Part shown: piece by piece, positions 1 to 9,385 of the stretch
Numbering within the stretch: the stretch's first letter is position 1
Layout: every line of letters starts with the position of its first letter
NCBI RefSeq assembly: GCF_016808335.1
Contig: NC_053147.1
Coordinates: forward strand, 20,880,913-20,944,912
Length of the DNA stretch: 64,000 bases
Reading direction: 5' to 3'
DNA from: Panicum virgatum
Lineage: Eukaryota > Streptophyta > Magnoliopsida > Poales > Poaceae
Made by a program: the position numbers and the translations under genes
The notes under the pieces: generated by a model
Database searches by the model: none
What the model saw: only the letters and a program-made list of their open reading frames with translations
What the model was told of the DNA's origin: nothing

Positions 1-223
1 CAGAGGATAGACTCATCTACAGACCCAAGAGCAATACAACTCTCAGTGAACGTAGGGTATTACGCTCCGGCGGCCTGAACCACTCTAAATCCTCGAGTGT
101 TCTTGTGTTCCTTCTTGATGGGTAGATCTGAGTAATCGCTTGCACTCCCCGAGTAACCACCCTATGTGATTAGGCGGGTGCACTACGCCACCCAGTTGTG
201 GCCCTCCTTCTAGAGCCACGACA
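1..223 (+). repeat. 3' end of the 5' LTR
   Basis: Matches 2900-3122 at roughly 95 percent identity by eye and ends ...CCACGACA immediately before the primer-binding-like sequence. The rest of the LTR lies upstream of the window. Confidence 0.85.
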
Positions 224-1080
224 TTTGGCGCCGTCCGTGGGGAGCGCGCAAGCATTGGCCGGATCATCGCTCATCTCCTTCTTTTGAGGTTGAGCTTATC
301 CTCTGCAACGACGACGAGAAGATGAAGGATAGCGCGGCATCACCTGCGCCGCATGCCCTGACACCGAGGCAGCAATGTCCTCGGTGCGGCGGCGCACGGC
401 AGCGGCGCCTGCTGTGCGTCACCATTGCGACACCTCAGAAGCCGGCGCGGTGGCGCGCGGGGGCGACGCCTGCTTCACGTCACCCCGTGACACCTTAGTG
501 TCGGCTCAAGGTTTTCTCTCAAGCAACCACCCGGGGTCTCTTGCGGTGGCACAGCGTCGGCTCGAGGTTTCCTCTCAAGATGGAGCCTGGAGCCGAAAGG
601 ATGTCTGTCGCCTTCTCCCTTGCCTGGCTCAAGCCTTCCTTGGAGCTGCTGCAGATAGGCGTCGACCTCCACCGCAAGGCGCGGGGGCCCTGTGCCAGCA
701 CCAAGGTGGAGCCGGCGAATGACCGCCCTTCTCCACGCTCCGTGCTCGTCTAGACGAGCACCCGCCCTTCTGCTGCGCCAGGGTGCCAGGCTGGCAACGG
801 CAGGACCACTCCCATTCAAAGCCAAAGAAGTTGTTCTCATGCAAACTAAGCATGAAACAGTTCTTGTACGAGGGAGGGCCCTGCAAGCTCCCGAGGTGAT
901 GCTGGATGATGCTGTACAAGCACATCCAGGACACCTTCGCCTCCAACAATAGAGAAGAACCTCCAAGATGGCAGTTCCACTCCGGCCAGGAACGTGCATG
1001 CCCTACAGGCGGCGGCTGAAGTTTACCACTAGATAGGATTGAGTGTGCTTCTCCTTTGTAATGATGCGGTGCCTACGTGT

Positions 1081-1205
1081 GGTCCAGAGCGGTAAAGGTC
1101 CGCCCTTGTAAGCCCGACCTCTGGCTTCGTCGCACAAACAGGCGACACCAGCAAGTAGTCCAGAGCAGTAGAGGTCCGCCCTCGTAATCCCGGCCTCTGA
1201 TGTAC
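1081..1205 (+). repeat. Two degenerate copies of a ~75-bp repeat inside the element
   Basis: Copies begin at about 1081 and 1156, each containing GTCCAGAGC(G/A)GTA(A/G)AGGTCCGCC and a following CCTCTG. The same pair occurs at 48298 and 48375 in the large gypsy element, in the spacer after pol. This shared non-coding repeat links the two elements. Confidence 0.7.
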
Positions 1206-1633
1206 ACCACAAATCAAGTAATGAAGGAGATTTTCTTTCTCAATCTTATCTTTACATTAACTTAATGACACTTGTCCATTCAGATTGCATGTTTCCTTCT
1301 CCGGTGCGGAGTCTTTTTGTTGCTAACGATCCAAGTTGAGTTGCTGGCTTGTGGTCAGGTCGGGACACCCCTTCCAGCTGGAAGGTGGTTCGGACCCCTA
1401 GGGACCTGCTCCGGAGAAGTGGTGCCCGTAACCTGGGGTAAAGAAGCTCCGCGTAGTTTAGCCTGGTAATGTACCCTAAGCCTACGTACTTCACTGCCCT
1501 GTTACCAGCTCCCTAGTATCCGAGACTGCTGTCCCTAGAGGTCCCGGGCTCCTTTCTAGTATAAGGCCTAGTTTCCTACACCTTGCTACAAGGTTCGGTG
1601 GTGTAATTCATGGGATCGTCAGCAAAAGTCCAA

Positions 1634-1789
1634 GTCCACTCCGGTGGCCCGCTCCGGCGGAGACCGCTCGCCACGGTCGCCTCCAGTCCACTCCGGTGGC
1701 CCGCTCCGGCAGAGACCGCTCGCCACGGTCGCTCCAAGTCTACTCTGGTGGCCCGCTCCGGCGGAGACCGCTCACCACGGTCGCCTGGA
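1634..1789 (+). repeat. Tandem repeat, three copies of 52 bp
   Basis: Copies start at 1634, 1686 and 1738. Each reads GTC(C/T)ACTC(C/T)GGTGGCCCGC and continues to CACGGTCGC. The period of 52 is not a multiple of three, so the repeat is unlikely to be protein-coding. It lies in the internal region of the deleted element, shortly before the 3' LTR. Confidence 0.85.
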
Positions 1790-2052
1790 GCCGGGTCCGG
1801 AGAAGTAGTGCTTGCTTCCTGGGCGATTCAAGGTCCGTGCAGCCGCTTAGCTCGGTCCCGTACCCTAAGCCTGCACCTTCGCCGTCCTGCGGAGAGCGCT
1901 CTAGTACCTGAACCTAGCAACAAGTGCTACGGCCTTAAAGGGGTCCGGAGCACCAGCTCTCAACATGAGCACACCGACGCAATCAGCATTGCGTCACGAT
2001 AATGGTCACACCTGCTGGTTCGTACCTCTCCCGAGGTGGGCCCGGGGGCCAC

Positions 2053-3122
2053 TGTCGGTACCTCGGGACTAGGGTACCCCCTCTTGCTGTGTCAAGACTC
2101 GTGTAGTTATCCGTAACTACGTCCAAAGGAGCTGAGTAGCCGGACCCCTAGGGTCCAACTCCATCTCACCGGACCAACGGTCCCGGACCCGCTCCCCATT
2201 CGGGGACGGGTCCGGTGTCACCACGTGTCCCAGAGAAGTGAGCACTCGGCCAAAACAGCCGGGGGCCCTGGACCTCCCACGGGGTCCCGGACCCCCATAT
2301 ACTATCCGGACCCCTCTCCGGGGAAGGAACAGACACTCCTCCTGGTGGGTCCGGAGCCGCCGCGTGTCCGCAGGCGCAGGCACGCGCACGGCTCCAAGCT
2401 TCCTCGGGAAGACTCGCTCACCTACCTCATTCAATGCGGGAGACGTTAAGTGAGCCCTGCCACAGCAGAGCCCGAGGAGACTCTTGCCAGGACTGTATTG
2501 TTGATCGCGCGTTACCAAGGTGCACAGTACAGCCGCTGGTGCCACTCACGCCTTGCGCGCCAGTCTGCTGCGCCAGTTAGACACGACAACTCGGCGACGG
2601 AGTATCATAACGCCTACGCGGTAGACCCAACAGTCTATGCCGCAAACTACACTACCTCAACGGGTGCCTCGCCGATGGGACAGGAGAAGACCCCCCTCGG
2701 TCAGAGAGTCTACAGGACGATGAAGCGTATCCAGCAAGAGATTCTCCATTACTGCAGCACCATTAGTGTCTATTTAGTATAGTATACATCTTTGTTGGGC
2801 CCACCTGTCGGGTCCAACGCCTGTGTACGCGTCCTCCTTGCGCTATAAAAGGGGGACGCCCGCTAGAGAAAGACTCAAGTCCAATAAGGGACTTGGAGGC
2901 AGAGGATAGACTCATCCACAGACCCAAGAGCAATACAACTCTCAGTGGACGTAGGGTATTACGCTCCGGCTGCCCGAACCACTCTAAATCCTCGAGTGTT
3001 CTTGTGTTTATTCTTGATGGGTAGATCTGAGTAATCGCTTGCACTCCCCGAGTAACCACCCTCTGGGATTAGGCGGGTGCACTACGCCATCCCGCTGTGG
3101 CCCTCCTTCTAGAGCCACGACA
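2053..3122 (+). repeat. 3' LTR, 1070 bp
   Basis: Starts TGTCGGTACC and ends CCACGACA (TG...CA). It contains a TATA box (TATAAAAG, 2844-2851), the probable LTR promoter, just ahead of the segment also present at 1-223. Its first 200 bases align with the LTRs at 41191 and 57759 but with many differences, so it is a related family and not the same recent burst. Confidence 0.88.
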
Positions 3123-3127
3123 ACTAG

Positions 3128-3579
3128 CATTTAAAAAATGTTGAATTTTGCTTTGAAAAATGTTGAATCTGCTCTACTCATATGTAGCCTATCGAAAATG
3201 TTGATTGTACTACTTTCTACAAAATATTGATATACATTTTGAAAAATGTTGATTATGTTATCTTCGAATGTTAGTTCAATTTGTTAAAGCTGTTAAATTT
3301 ATATATTACGTTGAAATATTAATTTATTTTAGATTTATAGGTTAATGTATTTTAAAATTATGGAGTTTTTCTCCCCTCTCCCACGAAACTGGTCGAATCG
3401 GTTCGACCCGTGCGACAGCGTCTGCTGCGGTTTTTCCTTCCTTCCATAATCCATCTCCTCCTGTCGTGTAGTCCTGTCAAGCTGAAGGGTGGGTAGATAA
3501 TCTGAATTGTGGGGTATATCCTGCGTAATGCTTGAACTGGGCTAAGCCCATTGGGCCACACGCCGGCCGGTTGCGTCGC
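3128..3579. other. Sequence upstream of the MED31 fragment, no gene seen
   Basis: The first 230 bases are AT-rich and repeat short AAAAATGTTGA(A/T)T motifs, perhaps remains of a transposon. From about 3370 the base composition rises toward a genic value, including GGGCC(C/A) motifs near 3540-3558 typical of housekeeping promoters. No TATA box is clear. Confidence 0.4.
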
Positions 3580-4270
3580 ATGAATGAACATCTTCTTCCC
3601 CAAGCCGCCGGCTGCGGCGATTCTCCGACCAAAGCTCTGGAGTTCGTGCAGTGCCTCGCTAACCCTACCTACATTCACTGTACTGTACTCTTCCTCGTTC
3701 TCTCGTTTCGTCTCACCTGTCAGGGTTAGCTACCTGCGCGCTTCTGGGGAACCATTATTAGATTGGCATCCGTAGCTGCGTTGGTTCGCGATGACCAATT
3801 TGGAGATGGGTTGTGCTACAAGTAATTAGCAATTCATAACAAATGCAGAGAAAACTGCAATTCTAATATGTGCTCGTCAGTAAATTCCTGTTTGGAAAGA
3901 GGGGGATGATGCTCTAGGAATTTTTGGCATTAGCTTAGAACTCATTTCCTGATATTCAAACTGGTCCTTAATGTGATGGCCTCCTGAGTGGATCTCCACC
4001 AATAAGCATGACTGCTATGTCAAATGCTGTGTTATTTATAGTGGTATTGCTTGAATCTAATCATTTTGTGTGCTTCACGTTTCATTGTTGTTGCTTTTTC
4101 ACTTGAATCTACTTGTTCCATGAGTATTGTGCTTCGTACCACATAAAGATTTGTAACCCCTTTCCTTTTCTTTTTCTTGAGCAGATCTAGCACAGAATAG
4201 ATATTTTGAGGAAGAGGCATTTATCGGATACCTCAAGTACCTAAAATATTGGCAGCGTCCGGAGTATATC

Positions 4271-4640
4271 TGTTATGGTCGGCAGCGTGTATGAACGACA
4301 CCATCGTGGCTGAGAAGAGAAGCCAGGAACGCGTCCTCGACTTGTCAGTTAGCATTTGTGTTGTGTTTGAATTTGTAAGCGCCCACGCACGTCGTGCCAG
4401 TTAGCGCTTGTGTTGTGTTTGAATCTGTAACCTATAACTAATGTACTGGGAGAATGAATAGAGGTTAAGCTTGGAGATCATATGGATCTCAGGGCTCCCG
4501 CTCCTTCCTTGTAACCGCACTCCTCTGCTCTTGCTCGACGCCGGCCGTCAGGACGGCGTCGCGTCCTCGCCGCCGCCGGGAGCCAAGTCCCCGGCCTCCC
4601 GTCCACCACAACTACGCCCTGCGACGTGCGCACTCTGACA
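4271..4640 (+). repeat. 5' LTR of the chromovirus, 370 bp
   Basis: Begins TGTTATGGTCGG and ends GCACTCTGACA. It appears identical to 7099-7468. It lies directly in the MED31 exon after the codons for RPEYI. Confidence 0.95.
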
Positions 4641-4663
4641 ATCTGGTATCAGCGTCCTTTCCG

Positions 4664-7141
4664 ATGGCTGGGAACCAGTCCGCCTCCGCCTCCGTCCCTC
4701 CGCCCGCGTCCAACGCGCCGCCGTCAACCACAACCGCTCCACCCGCAGCAGCCCACGCCGGTCCTCCGTTCGATTCCACTCTGGAGCCGCCCCATCCCGC
4801 GCCGCCGCATGTCGATTCGGCCACCGCAACTTCGATTCCGGCCGCGGCCCTCGACGCGCTTACTACGGCGGTCTATGGGCTCCAGCGACAGATGGGCCAG
4901 TTCGCCGCCCGCCTCGCCGATGTGGAGCACCGCCCCGGCTCCTCCGCGCCACCACCAGGGGAACCGCCGCCTTCGACAACCGCCATCTACGGCCTCCAAC
5001 GCCAGGTGCATTCGATCCCCTCTCGGCTCGCAGATGTGCAGAGTCGGCCGTCACCCGCCGCAGGAGCACCTGTCGCCGCGCCGTACCCCGCCTTGGGGCA
5101 CGGTGTCCCACCCCTGCCGCTCCTCCAGGGGGCTCTGCCGTCCTCCGCTCTCCACTCCGCGGGACCTTCCTTCAGTCCGCCCCCGCCACCTGCCCACCCA
5201 CGGACACCCGCGAGCCCCCCATATGGCCTGCCGGGCTACGGCGGCGTGCCCCAAGCACCGCTGACAAGCCGCCCCGTTCCTATAACCCAGATCCCATTCC
5301 CTCCATCCCCATCCCCAATTCCATCCATCCCACAACTCCCCAGCCACCATACAGCCCACCATGACTCAGCTGAAGATCACGATGACGGCATTACTGTTCC
5401 TCGCTACCATAAACTGTCCTTTCCAACATATGATGGCAAGGAAGATCCCCTTGGTTGGTTGAACCGCTGCGAGCATTTCTTCAGAGCACAGCGTACTCGC
5501 GACAGCGACAAAGTTTGGCTTGCTTCATTCCATATGCAAGGAGTGGCCCAGCACTGGTTTTATATGTTGGAACGAGACTCTGGTGACATTCAGGCTATCA
5601 GTTGGTCGCTATTTCGCACACTGTGCCAGCAGCGCTTCGGGCCTCCTCTTGGAACCAACCATTTATCTGATCTAGCTCGACTTCAATTTCGGGGTTCAGT
5701 GCAAGAGTATCAAGAAGCATTCCAAACAAGAATGGCTCACGCAGGATATTTGACACCTGAACAGCAAGTGCAATTGTTTACAGGCGGTCTTCCGGATCCC
5801 ATTCGCATAGATGTTGAACTCCAAGCACCAGCAGACTTGCAGCGTGCTATGCTTCTAGCCCGTGCATATGAGCGCCGCAGTACCACACATTCAGCTATTT
5901 CCCAGACCAGCACACCATGTTTTCAGCAGCGCCCTGCGCTGCCCTCCCTATCTAGCTCTGCAGCCAATACAGCAACACCAGTGCCAATGCCAGCTACGTC
6001 AACACCACCAGCAGCAGTGCCTCCTAGGCCACTTCGGCGCCTCAGCCCGGTAGAAATGGATGAACGCCGTAAGCAAGGATTATGTTATAATTGTGATGAA
6101 CCTTATGTTCGGGGACACAAATGCCACAGACTCTTCTACCTGGAAGTTTCTGACCTTGATGATCATGACCCACTCAAAGAAAGTGAAGCACAAGATTCTA
6201 ATGACATGCCGCCATTGATATCACTTCATGCCATCACGGGAATCAGAACAGAAGATACTATGCAAGTGAAAGTGGGTATTGGGAACCATCAATTTACAAC
6301 CTTGATTGATTCAGGTTCGACCCACAACTTTATCAGTGGCCCGGCTGCTCATCACGTGGGCTTACGTTTTCACAATAGTTATGGAGCAACTGTCACTGTA
6401 GCCAATGGTGCTAGAATTGCATGCACTGGACTTGCCAAAGATGTGGGCATCAGAATTGGTGATGAATATTTTCAAATAGACTGCTACACAATTCCACTAG
6501 ATTGCTATGACATAGTTCTCGGTGTTTCCTTCCTGAAGACACTTGGACCAATACTTTGGGATTTTGATGATCTGTGCATGGCTTTCTGGCACCTTGGCAA
6601 GAGAGTGTTGTGGAAAGGCATTGGGTCTACTAGATGGGATATTCCGTCCACAAGCCAGCTATACTCCATAAGCAAAGATGAAACACCACTACTGGACATG
6701 CTCGAGCAAGGTATAATCAGGCCAAGCACCTCACCCTTTTCAGCACCTGTAGTCTTGGTCAACAAACAGGATGGATCTTGGCGCTTCAATGTCAACTATA
6801 CAGCTCTCAACATTCACACAGTGAAGGACAAGTTCCCTATTCCTATTGTGGAAGAGTTAATTGATGAACACCATGCAGCATACTTCTTCACTACACTGGA
6901 TCTGCGTGCCGGGTACCATCAAATTAGAGCTCCAGACCGCGCCCTACGCTCCCAACCGCATAGTGGCCAGTGGTGCATTCTCGTACAGTGGTCAAGCTTA
7001 CCATCTGCCGCAGCTCCATGGGCGCCACTCGCAGAACTTCGCGCGGCCTCTCCTGAATTCCAGCTCGAGGACGAGCTGTTTGCCGAGGGAGGGAGAGATG
7101 TTATGGTCGGCAGCGTGTATGAACGACACCATCGTGGCTGA
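4664..7141 (+). CDS. Gag-protease polyprotein with truncated RT and chromodomain remnant
   Basis: One open frame of 825 codons begins 24 bases after the 5' LTR and ends inside the 3' LTR. Residues 1-240 are Pro/Ala-rich. About 245-405 is the retrotransposon Gag domain. A zinc-knuckle-like motif (CYNCDEPYVRGHKC) is near 472-486, and the aspartic protease motif (LIDSGSTHNFIS) near 546-558. Reverse transcriptase starts at about 678 (EQGIIRPSTSPFSAP) but stops after RAGYHQIR near 757, so the YVDD catalytic motif, RNase H and integrase are absent. The frame then runs into a chromodomain-like tail (LVQWSSLP, then FQLEDELFAEGGRDVM). A second shorter deletion lies between protease and RT near 6690. 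Both deletions keep the frame, so a Gag-protease product could still be made. This is transposon-encoded, not a host gene. Confidence 0.9.
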   Translation: MAGNQSASASVPPPASNAPPSTTTAPPAAAHAGPPFDSTLEPPHPAPPHVDSATATSIPAAALDALTTAVYGLQRQMGQFAARLADVEHRPGSSAPPPGEPPPSTTAIYGLQRQVHSIPSRLADVQSRPSPAAGAPVAAPYPALGHGVPPLPLLQGALPSSALHSAGPSFSPPPPPAHPRTPASPPYGLPGYGGVPQAPLTSRPVPITQIPFPPSPSPIPSIPQLPSHHTAHHDSAEDHDDGITVPRYHKLSFPTYDGKEDPLGWLNRCEHFFRAQRTRDSDKVWLASFHMQGVAQHWFYMLERDSGDIQAISWSLFRTLCQQRFGPPLGTNHLSDLARLQFRGSVQEYQEAFQTRMAHAGYLTPEQQVQLFTGGLPDPIRIDVELQAPADLQRAMLLARAYERRSTTHSAISQTSTPCFQQRPALPSLSSSAANTATPVPMPATSTPPAAVPPRPLRRLSPVEMDERRKQGLCYNCDEPYVRGHKCHRLFYLEVSDLDDHDPLKESEAQDSNDMPPLISLHAITGIRTEDTMQVKVGIGNHQFTTLIDSGSTHNFISGPAAHHVGLRFHNSYGATVTVANGARIACTGLAKDVGIRIGDEYFQIDCYTIPLDCYDIVLGVSFLKTLGPILWDFDDLCMAFWHLGKRVLWKGIGSTRWDIPSTSQLYSISKDETPLLDMLEQGIIRPSTSPFSAPVVLVNKQDGSWRFNVNYTALNIHTVKDKFPIPIVEELIDEHHAAYFFTTLDLRAGYHQIRAPDRALRSQPHSGQWCILVQWSSLPSAAAPWAPLAELRAASPEFQLEDELFAEGGRDVMVGSVYERHHRG

Positions 7142-7468
7142 GAAGAGAAGCCAGGAACGCGTCCTCGACTTGTCAGTTAGCATTTGTGTTGTGTTTGAAT
7201 TTGTAAGCGCCCACGCACGTCGTGCCAGTTAGCGCTTGTGTTGTGTTTGAATCTGTAACCTATAACTAATGTACTGGGAGAATGAATAGAGGTTAAGCTT
7301 GGAGATCATATGGATCTCAGGGCTCCCGCTCCTTCCTTGTAACCGCACTCCTCTGCTCTTGCTCGACGCCGGCCGTCAGGACGGCGTCGCGTCCTCGCCG
7401 CCGCCGGGAGCCAAGTCCCCGGCCTCCCGTCCACCACAACTACGCCCTGCGACGTGCGCACTCTGACA
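7099..7468 (+). repeat. 3' LTR of the chromovirus, 370 bp
   Basis: Same sequence as the 5' LTR as far as I can read. The polyprotein stop codon (7139-7141) lies within it. Confidence 0.95.
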
Positions 7469-7949
7469 ATATCAAATACATAAGGTGTGTGACATCATAT
7501 CATTTAGGTTTGTATTCAACTTAGAAAATAGCTTGCTCATGCTTGCTGCTGCTGATGCAGGTATCCACACTGCCTTTTCTTTCTTGAGCTCCTCCAAAAC
7601 GCCAATTTCCGCAATGCAATGGCACATCCAGCAAGCAAGGTGATCTTTTGACCTTATGTGCCTAGAATCACACTCAATTACAAGTTATACTGCTTTGCAG
7701 CATCGCTACTCCTTTAAAAACCCAGCTGGAATTGCCCCTTTGGACTATATTATTTTGATTCTATATTGTAGCTTGTTAGAACCTATCAAGAAACAGAAAA
7801 GTGGCTAAAACTTTATGTAAATGATCATATAGATATATTGTTGATAAATTTATTTTTCAAGGAATTGGTTAAGGAAAGAGCTTCGGGATGCTTTTGTAAA
7901 TTTTCGTAATTTTACTTGGCACTGTATTTTTTTTGTCTGTTAAGACCGC

Positions 7950-8123
7950 TTGTATTACTGTAGCAATTTAGTGTCTAATTACGTCTTAATTAGACTCATT
8001 AGATTCGTCTCGCGATTTACAATCTATTTGTGTAATGCGATTTATTTTTCGACTATATTTAATACATCATGCAAGTAATTTATAAAAAAATTATATTTTG
8101 CGTTTTTGGATCTAAACAGGGCC
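7950..8123 (-). repeat. MITE half-copy (GGCC-TGTTTA terminal family)
   Basis: Contains ATTAGATTCGTCTCGCGATT and ends GGATCTAAACAGGGCC, the same right half seen in the complete copies near 32 and 63.6 kb. No matching left arm is present, so it is a truncated copy; the left boundary is approximate. It lies where the last MED31 exon would be expected. Confidence 0.7.
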
Positions 8124-8290
8124 TCACGCCCTATTCATGAACATATGCTGCCACTGGTCCATCAGCCCATGATAGCTTGCCAATATTTCAGTCATGCGAA
8201 TTGTTTCGTAGCAAGAAAATATTGCAGGCACAGAAGGACACGTTAAATTTGATGATCCGGTGCATGAGAGGTGGTCATCAAATTGCATTA

Positions 8291-8684
8291 TGTTAGATAA
8301 TTACCCATGCTCCTTGCTTGCTTAAGTTTGTACGCTGGTAGGAGCTCTAGCTCCTCCTAGGTCTTGCCTTCCATTAACTGATGGAGGCAGATGACTATTG
8401 TAAATAGTGGAAGCTGCTAGTGGTAGCGTGGTAGCAGTAGATAGTTGTAGCAAGTAATGGTCATGGCTGCATAAGACTGTAGTGCCATACTTTGTAATTT
8501 CTCACCTTTGATCGAGTGTTTATAAAGGAAAGAGTAGCTGCAGTTCACTGGATTAAGCAGCAACACTTGCCGTGTCTTGGCTCTGCTTCTCTTCAACTCA
8601 CTTCTTCTTCCACCTCCTGAGTGCTAGTGTGTGTGTGAGCTGAGGGTCCTGCACAACAGGTGCAGCTGTGAGGGAGTGCTAACA
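8291..8684 (+). repeat. 5' LTR of the truncated copia element, 394 bp
   Basis: Starts TGTTAG and ends CTAACA, a perfect 6-bp inverted terminal repeat. A TATA-like TATAAAGG is near 8521. The primer-binding site follows directly. Confidence 0.82.
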
Positions 8685-8721
8685 AGTGGTATTCAGAATT
8701 TGAATTGAGAGCCTGGTGGCT

Positions 8722-9385
8722 ATGGCTTCCCTGGACCGAGGGCGCGGGCGCGGGCGTTCCCCGGAGCGACATGGTCGTGGCGAGACGACGTACGTCGTGA
8801 AGAAAAAAGTGCGAGACGCCGGCGGCGCGCAGTACCCCATGCTCACTCGCACGAACTATGCAGAGTGGGTGGTGCTGATGAAGGTGATGCTCAAGGCGAG
8901 GTGCCTGTGGGCGACGGTGACCATGGACACCGCTGATGAAGAAGATGACCAGTCGGCCATGGAGGCCATCCTCAAGTCGGTGCCAACCGAGTACATCGTC
9001 CCGCTCGGCGCCAAGGACTCCGCCAAGGAGGTCTGGGAGAGCTTGGAGACGATGCGGCTCGGCGGCGACCGCGTGCGCAAGGCGAAGGCGCAGCAACTCT
9101 GGCGGGAGTACGAGGCTATCGCATTCCGCGATGGCGAGGCCATCGAGCACTTCGCGATGCGGCTCACCTCTCTGGTAAGCCAACTCGCGCGGGTCGGCGT
9201 CGCCATCGACGAGAAGGAGGCGGTGGCGAAGTACCTGCGCGTTGTGCCGCCCCGGTTCGCGCAGATCGCGCTCTCGATTGAGACGCTGCTCGACATGAGC
9301 ACGCTCTCGATCGAGGACGTCTTCGGGCGGCTCAAAGCGGTCGAGGACCGTGCGGAGGCGCCTACCTCAGCAATGCTTGTGCCAG
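8722..9385 (+). pseudogene. Copia-type Gag, N-terminal part
   Basis: The ATG at 8722 opens a frame with the copia Gag (UBN2-like) pattern: LTRTNYAEWVVLMKVMLKAR near the start, then KEVWESLETMRLGGDRVRKA, FAMRLTSLVSQLARVG and a region ending EDVFGRLKAVEDRAE. These are the capsid helices that package element RNA. The zinc knuckle and all of pol are lost after about 9385; the remaining codons to 9642 look like unrelated sequence. Confidence 0.8.

Larger units (their letters stand above)
1..3122 (+). mobile_element. Ty3/gypsy (Tat-like) LTR element, internally deleted, 5' end outside window
   Basis: Positions 1-223 repeat 2900-3122 almost base for base (about 11 mismatches), so they are the end of a 5' LTR cut by the window edge; 2053-3122 is the 3' LTR. 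Right after the 5' LTR comes a primer-binding-site-like stretch (TTTGGCGCCGTCCGTGG, from 224). Just before the 3' LTR is a purine-rich tract (GAGGTGGGCCCGGGGG, 2033-2048). The internal part is only about 1.8 kb and encodes no gag, protease, RT or integrase. Its repeats and spacer resemble the region downstream of pol in the large element at 41191-58837, so this looks like a deletion derivative of the same or a sister family. The base after the 3' LTR begins ACTAG, a candidate target duplication whose partner lies outside the window. Confidence 0.85.
4271..7468 (+). mobile_element. Young Ty3/gypsy chromovirus (Reina-like), internally deleted, inserted in MED31
   Basis: Bounded by two 370-bp LTRs (4271-4640 and 7099-7468) that look identical base for base. 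A 5-bp target duplication ATATC lies at 4266-4270 and 7469-7473. The primer-binding site ATCTGGTATCAGCG follows the 5' LTR at 4641, close to the initiator-methionine tRNA type. A polypurine tract (GAGGGAGGGAGAGA) ends at 7098. Total length is 3198 bp, about half of an autonomous element. Identical LTRs imply a very recent insertion. The missing RT core, RNase H and integrase mean it needed enzymes from another element, or was deleted during its last reverse transcription. Confidence 0.95.
3580..7639 (+). pseudogene. MED31: Mediator subunit 31 (MED31/SOH1) gene fragment, interrupted by a retrotransposon
   Basis: MED31 is a small, highly conserved subunit of the Mediator middle module that links activators to RNA polymerase II. 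Exon 1 (3580-3679) carries LEFVQCLANPTYIH. After a GT-AG intron (3680-4184), exon 2 (from 4185) carries the conserved LAQNRYFEEEAFIGYL and LKYLKYWQRPEYI. That exon is cut at 4270 by the chromovirus at 4271-7468 and resumes at 7474-7484. Exon 3 (7561-7639) carries PHCLFFLELLQNANFRNAMA and HPASK. Introns are kept, so this is not a processed copy. Three faults are visible: the segment normally just before LEFVQ (DPDDGRQRFLLE in plants) is missing from exon 1; an exon is interrupted; and no final exon (AHRQQ...FWKNYRNNRLKHILP region) follows the donor at 7640. Only about 92 codons remain. Family identity is very secure; the functional locus must be elsewhere. Confidence 0.93.
8291..9385 (+). mobile_element. 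5' part of a Ty1/copia retrotransposon
   Basis: The LTR (8291-8684) is followed by the primer-binding site AGTGGTATTCAGAA (8685) and the start of gag, and then homology is lost near 9385. No integrase, RT or second LTR is visible downstream, so only the 5' third survives. The break may be a deletion; the sequence after it is unrecognised. Confidence 0.82.

Noticed and set aside
1634..1789. Three regular repeats as a possible CRISPR array
   Set aside because: The repeats are contiguous with no unique spacers, in a plant retrotransposon.
4626..5264. Plus-strand open frame of 212 codons
   Set aside because: Out-of-frame shadow of the Pro-rich start of the chromovirus Gag.
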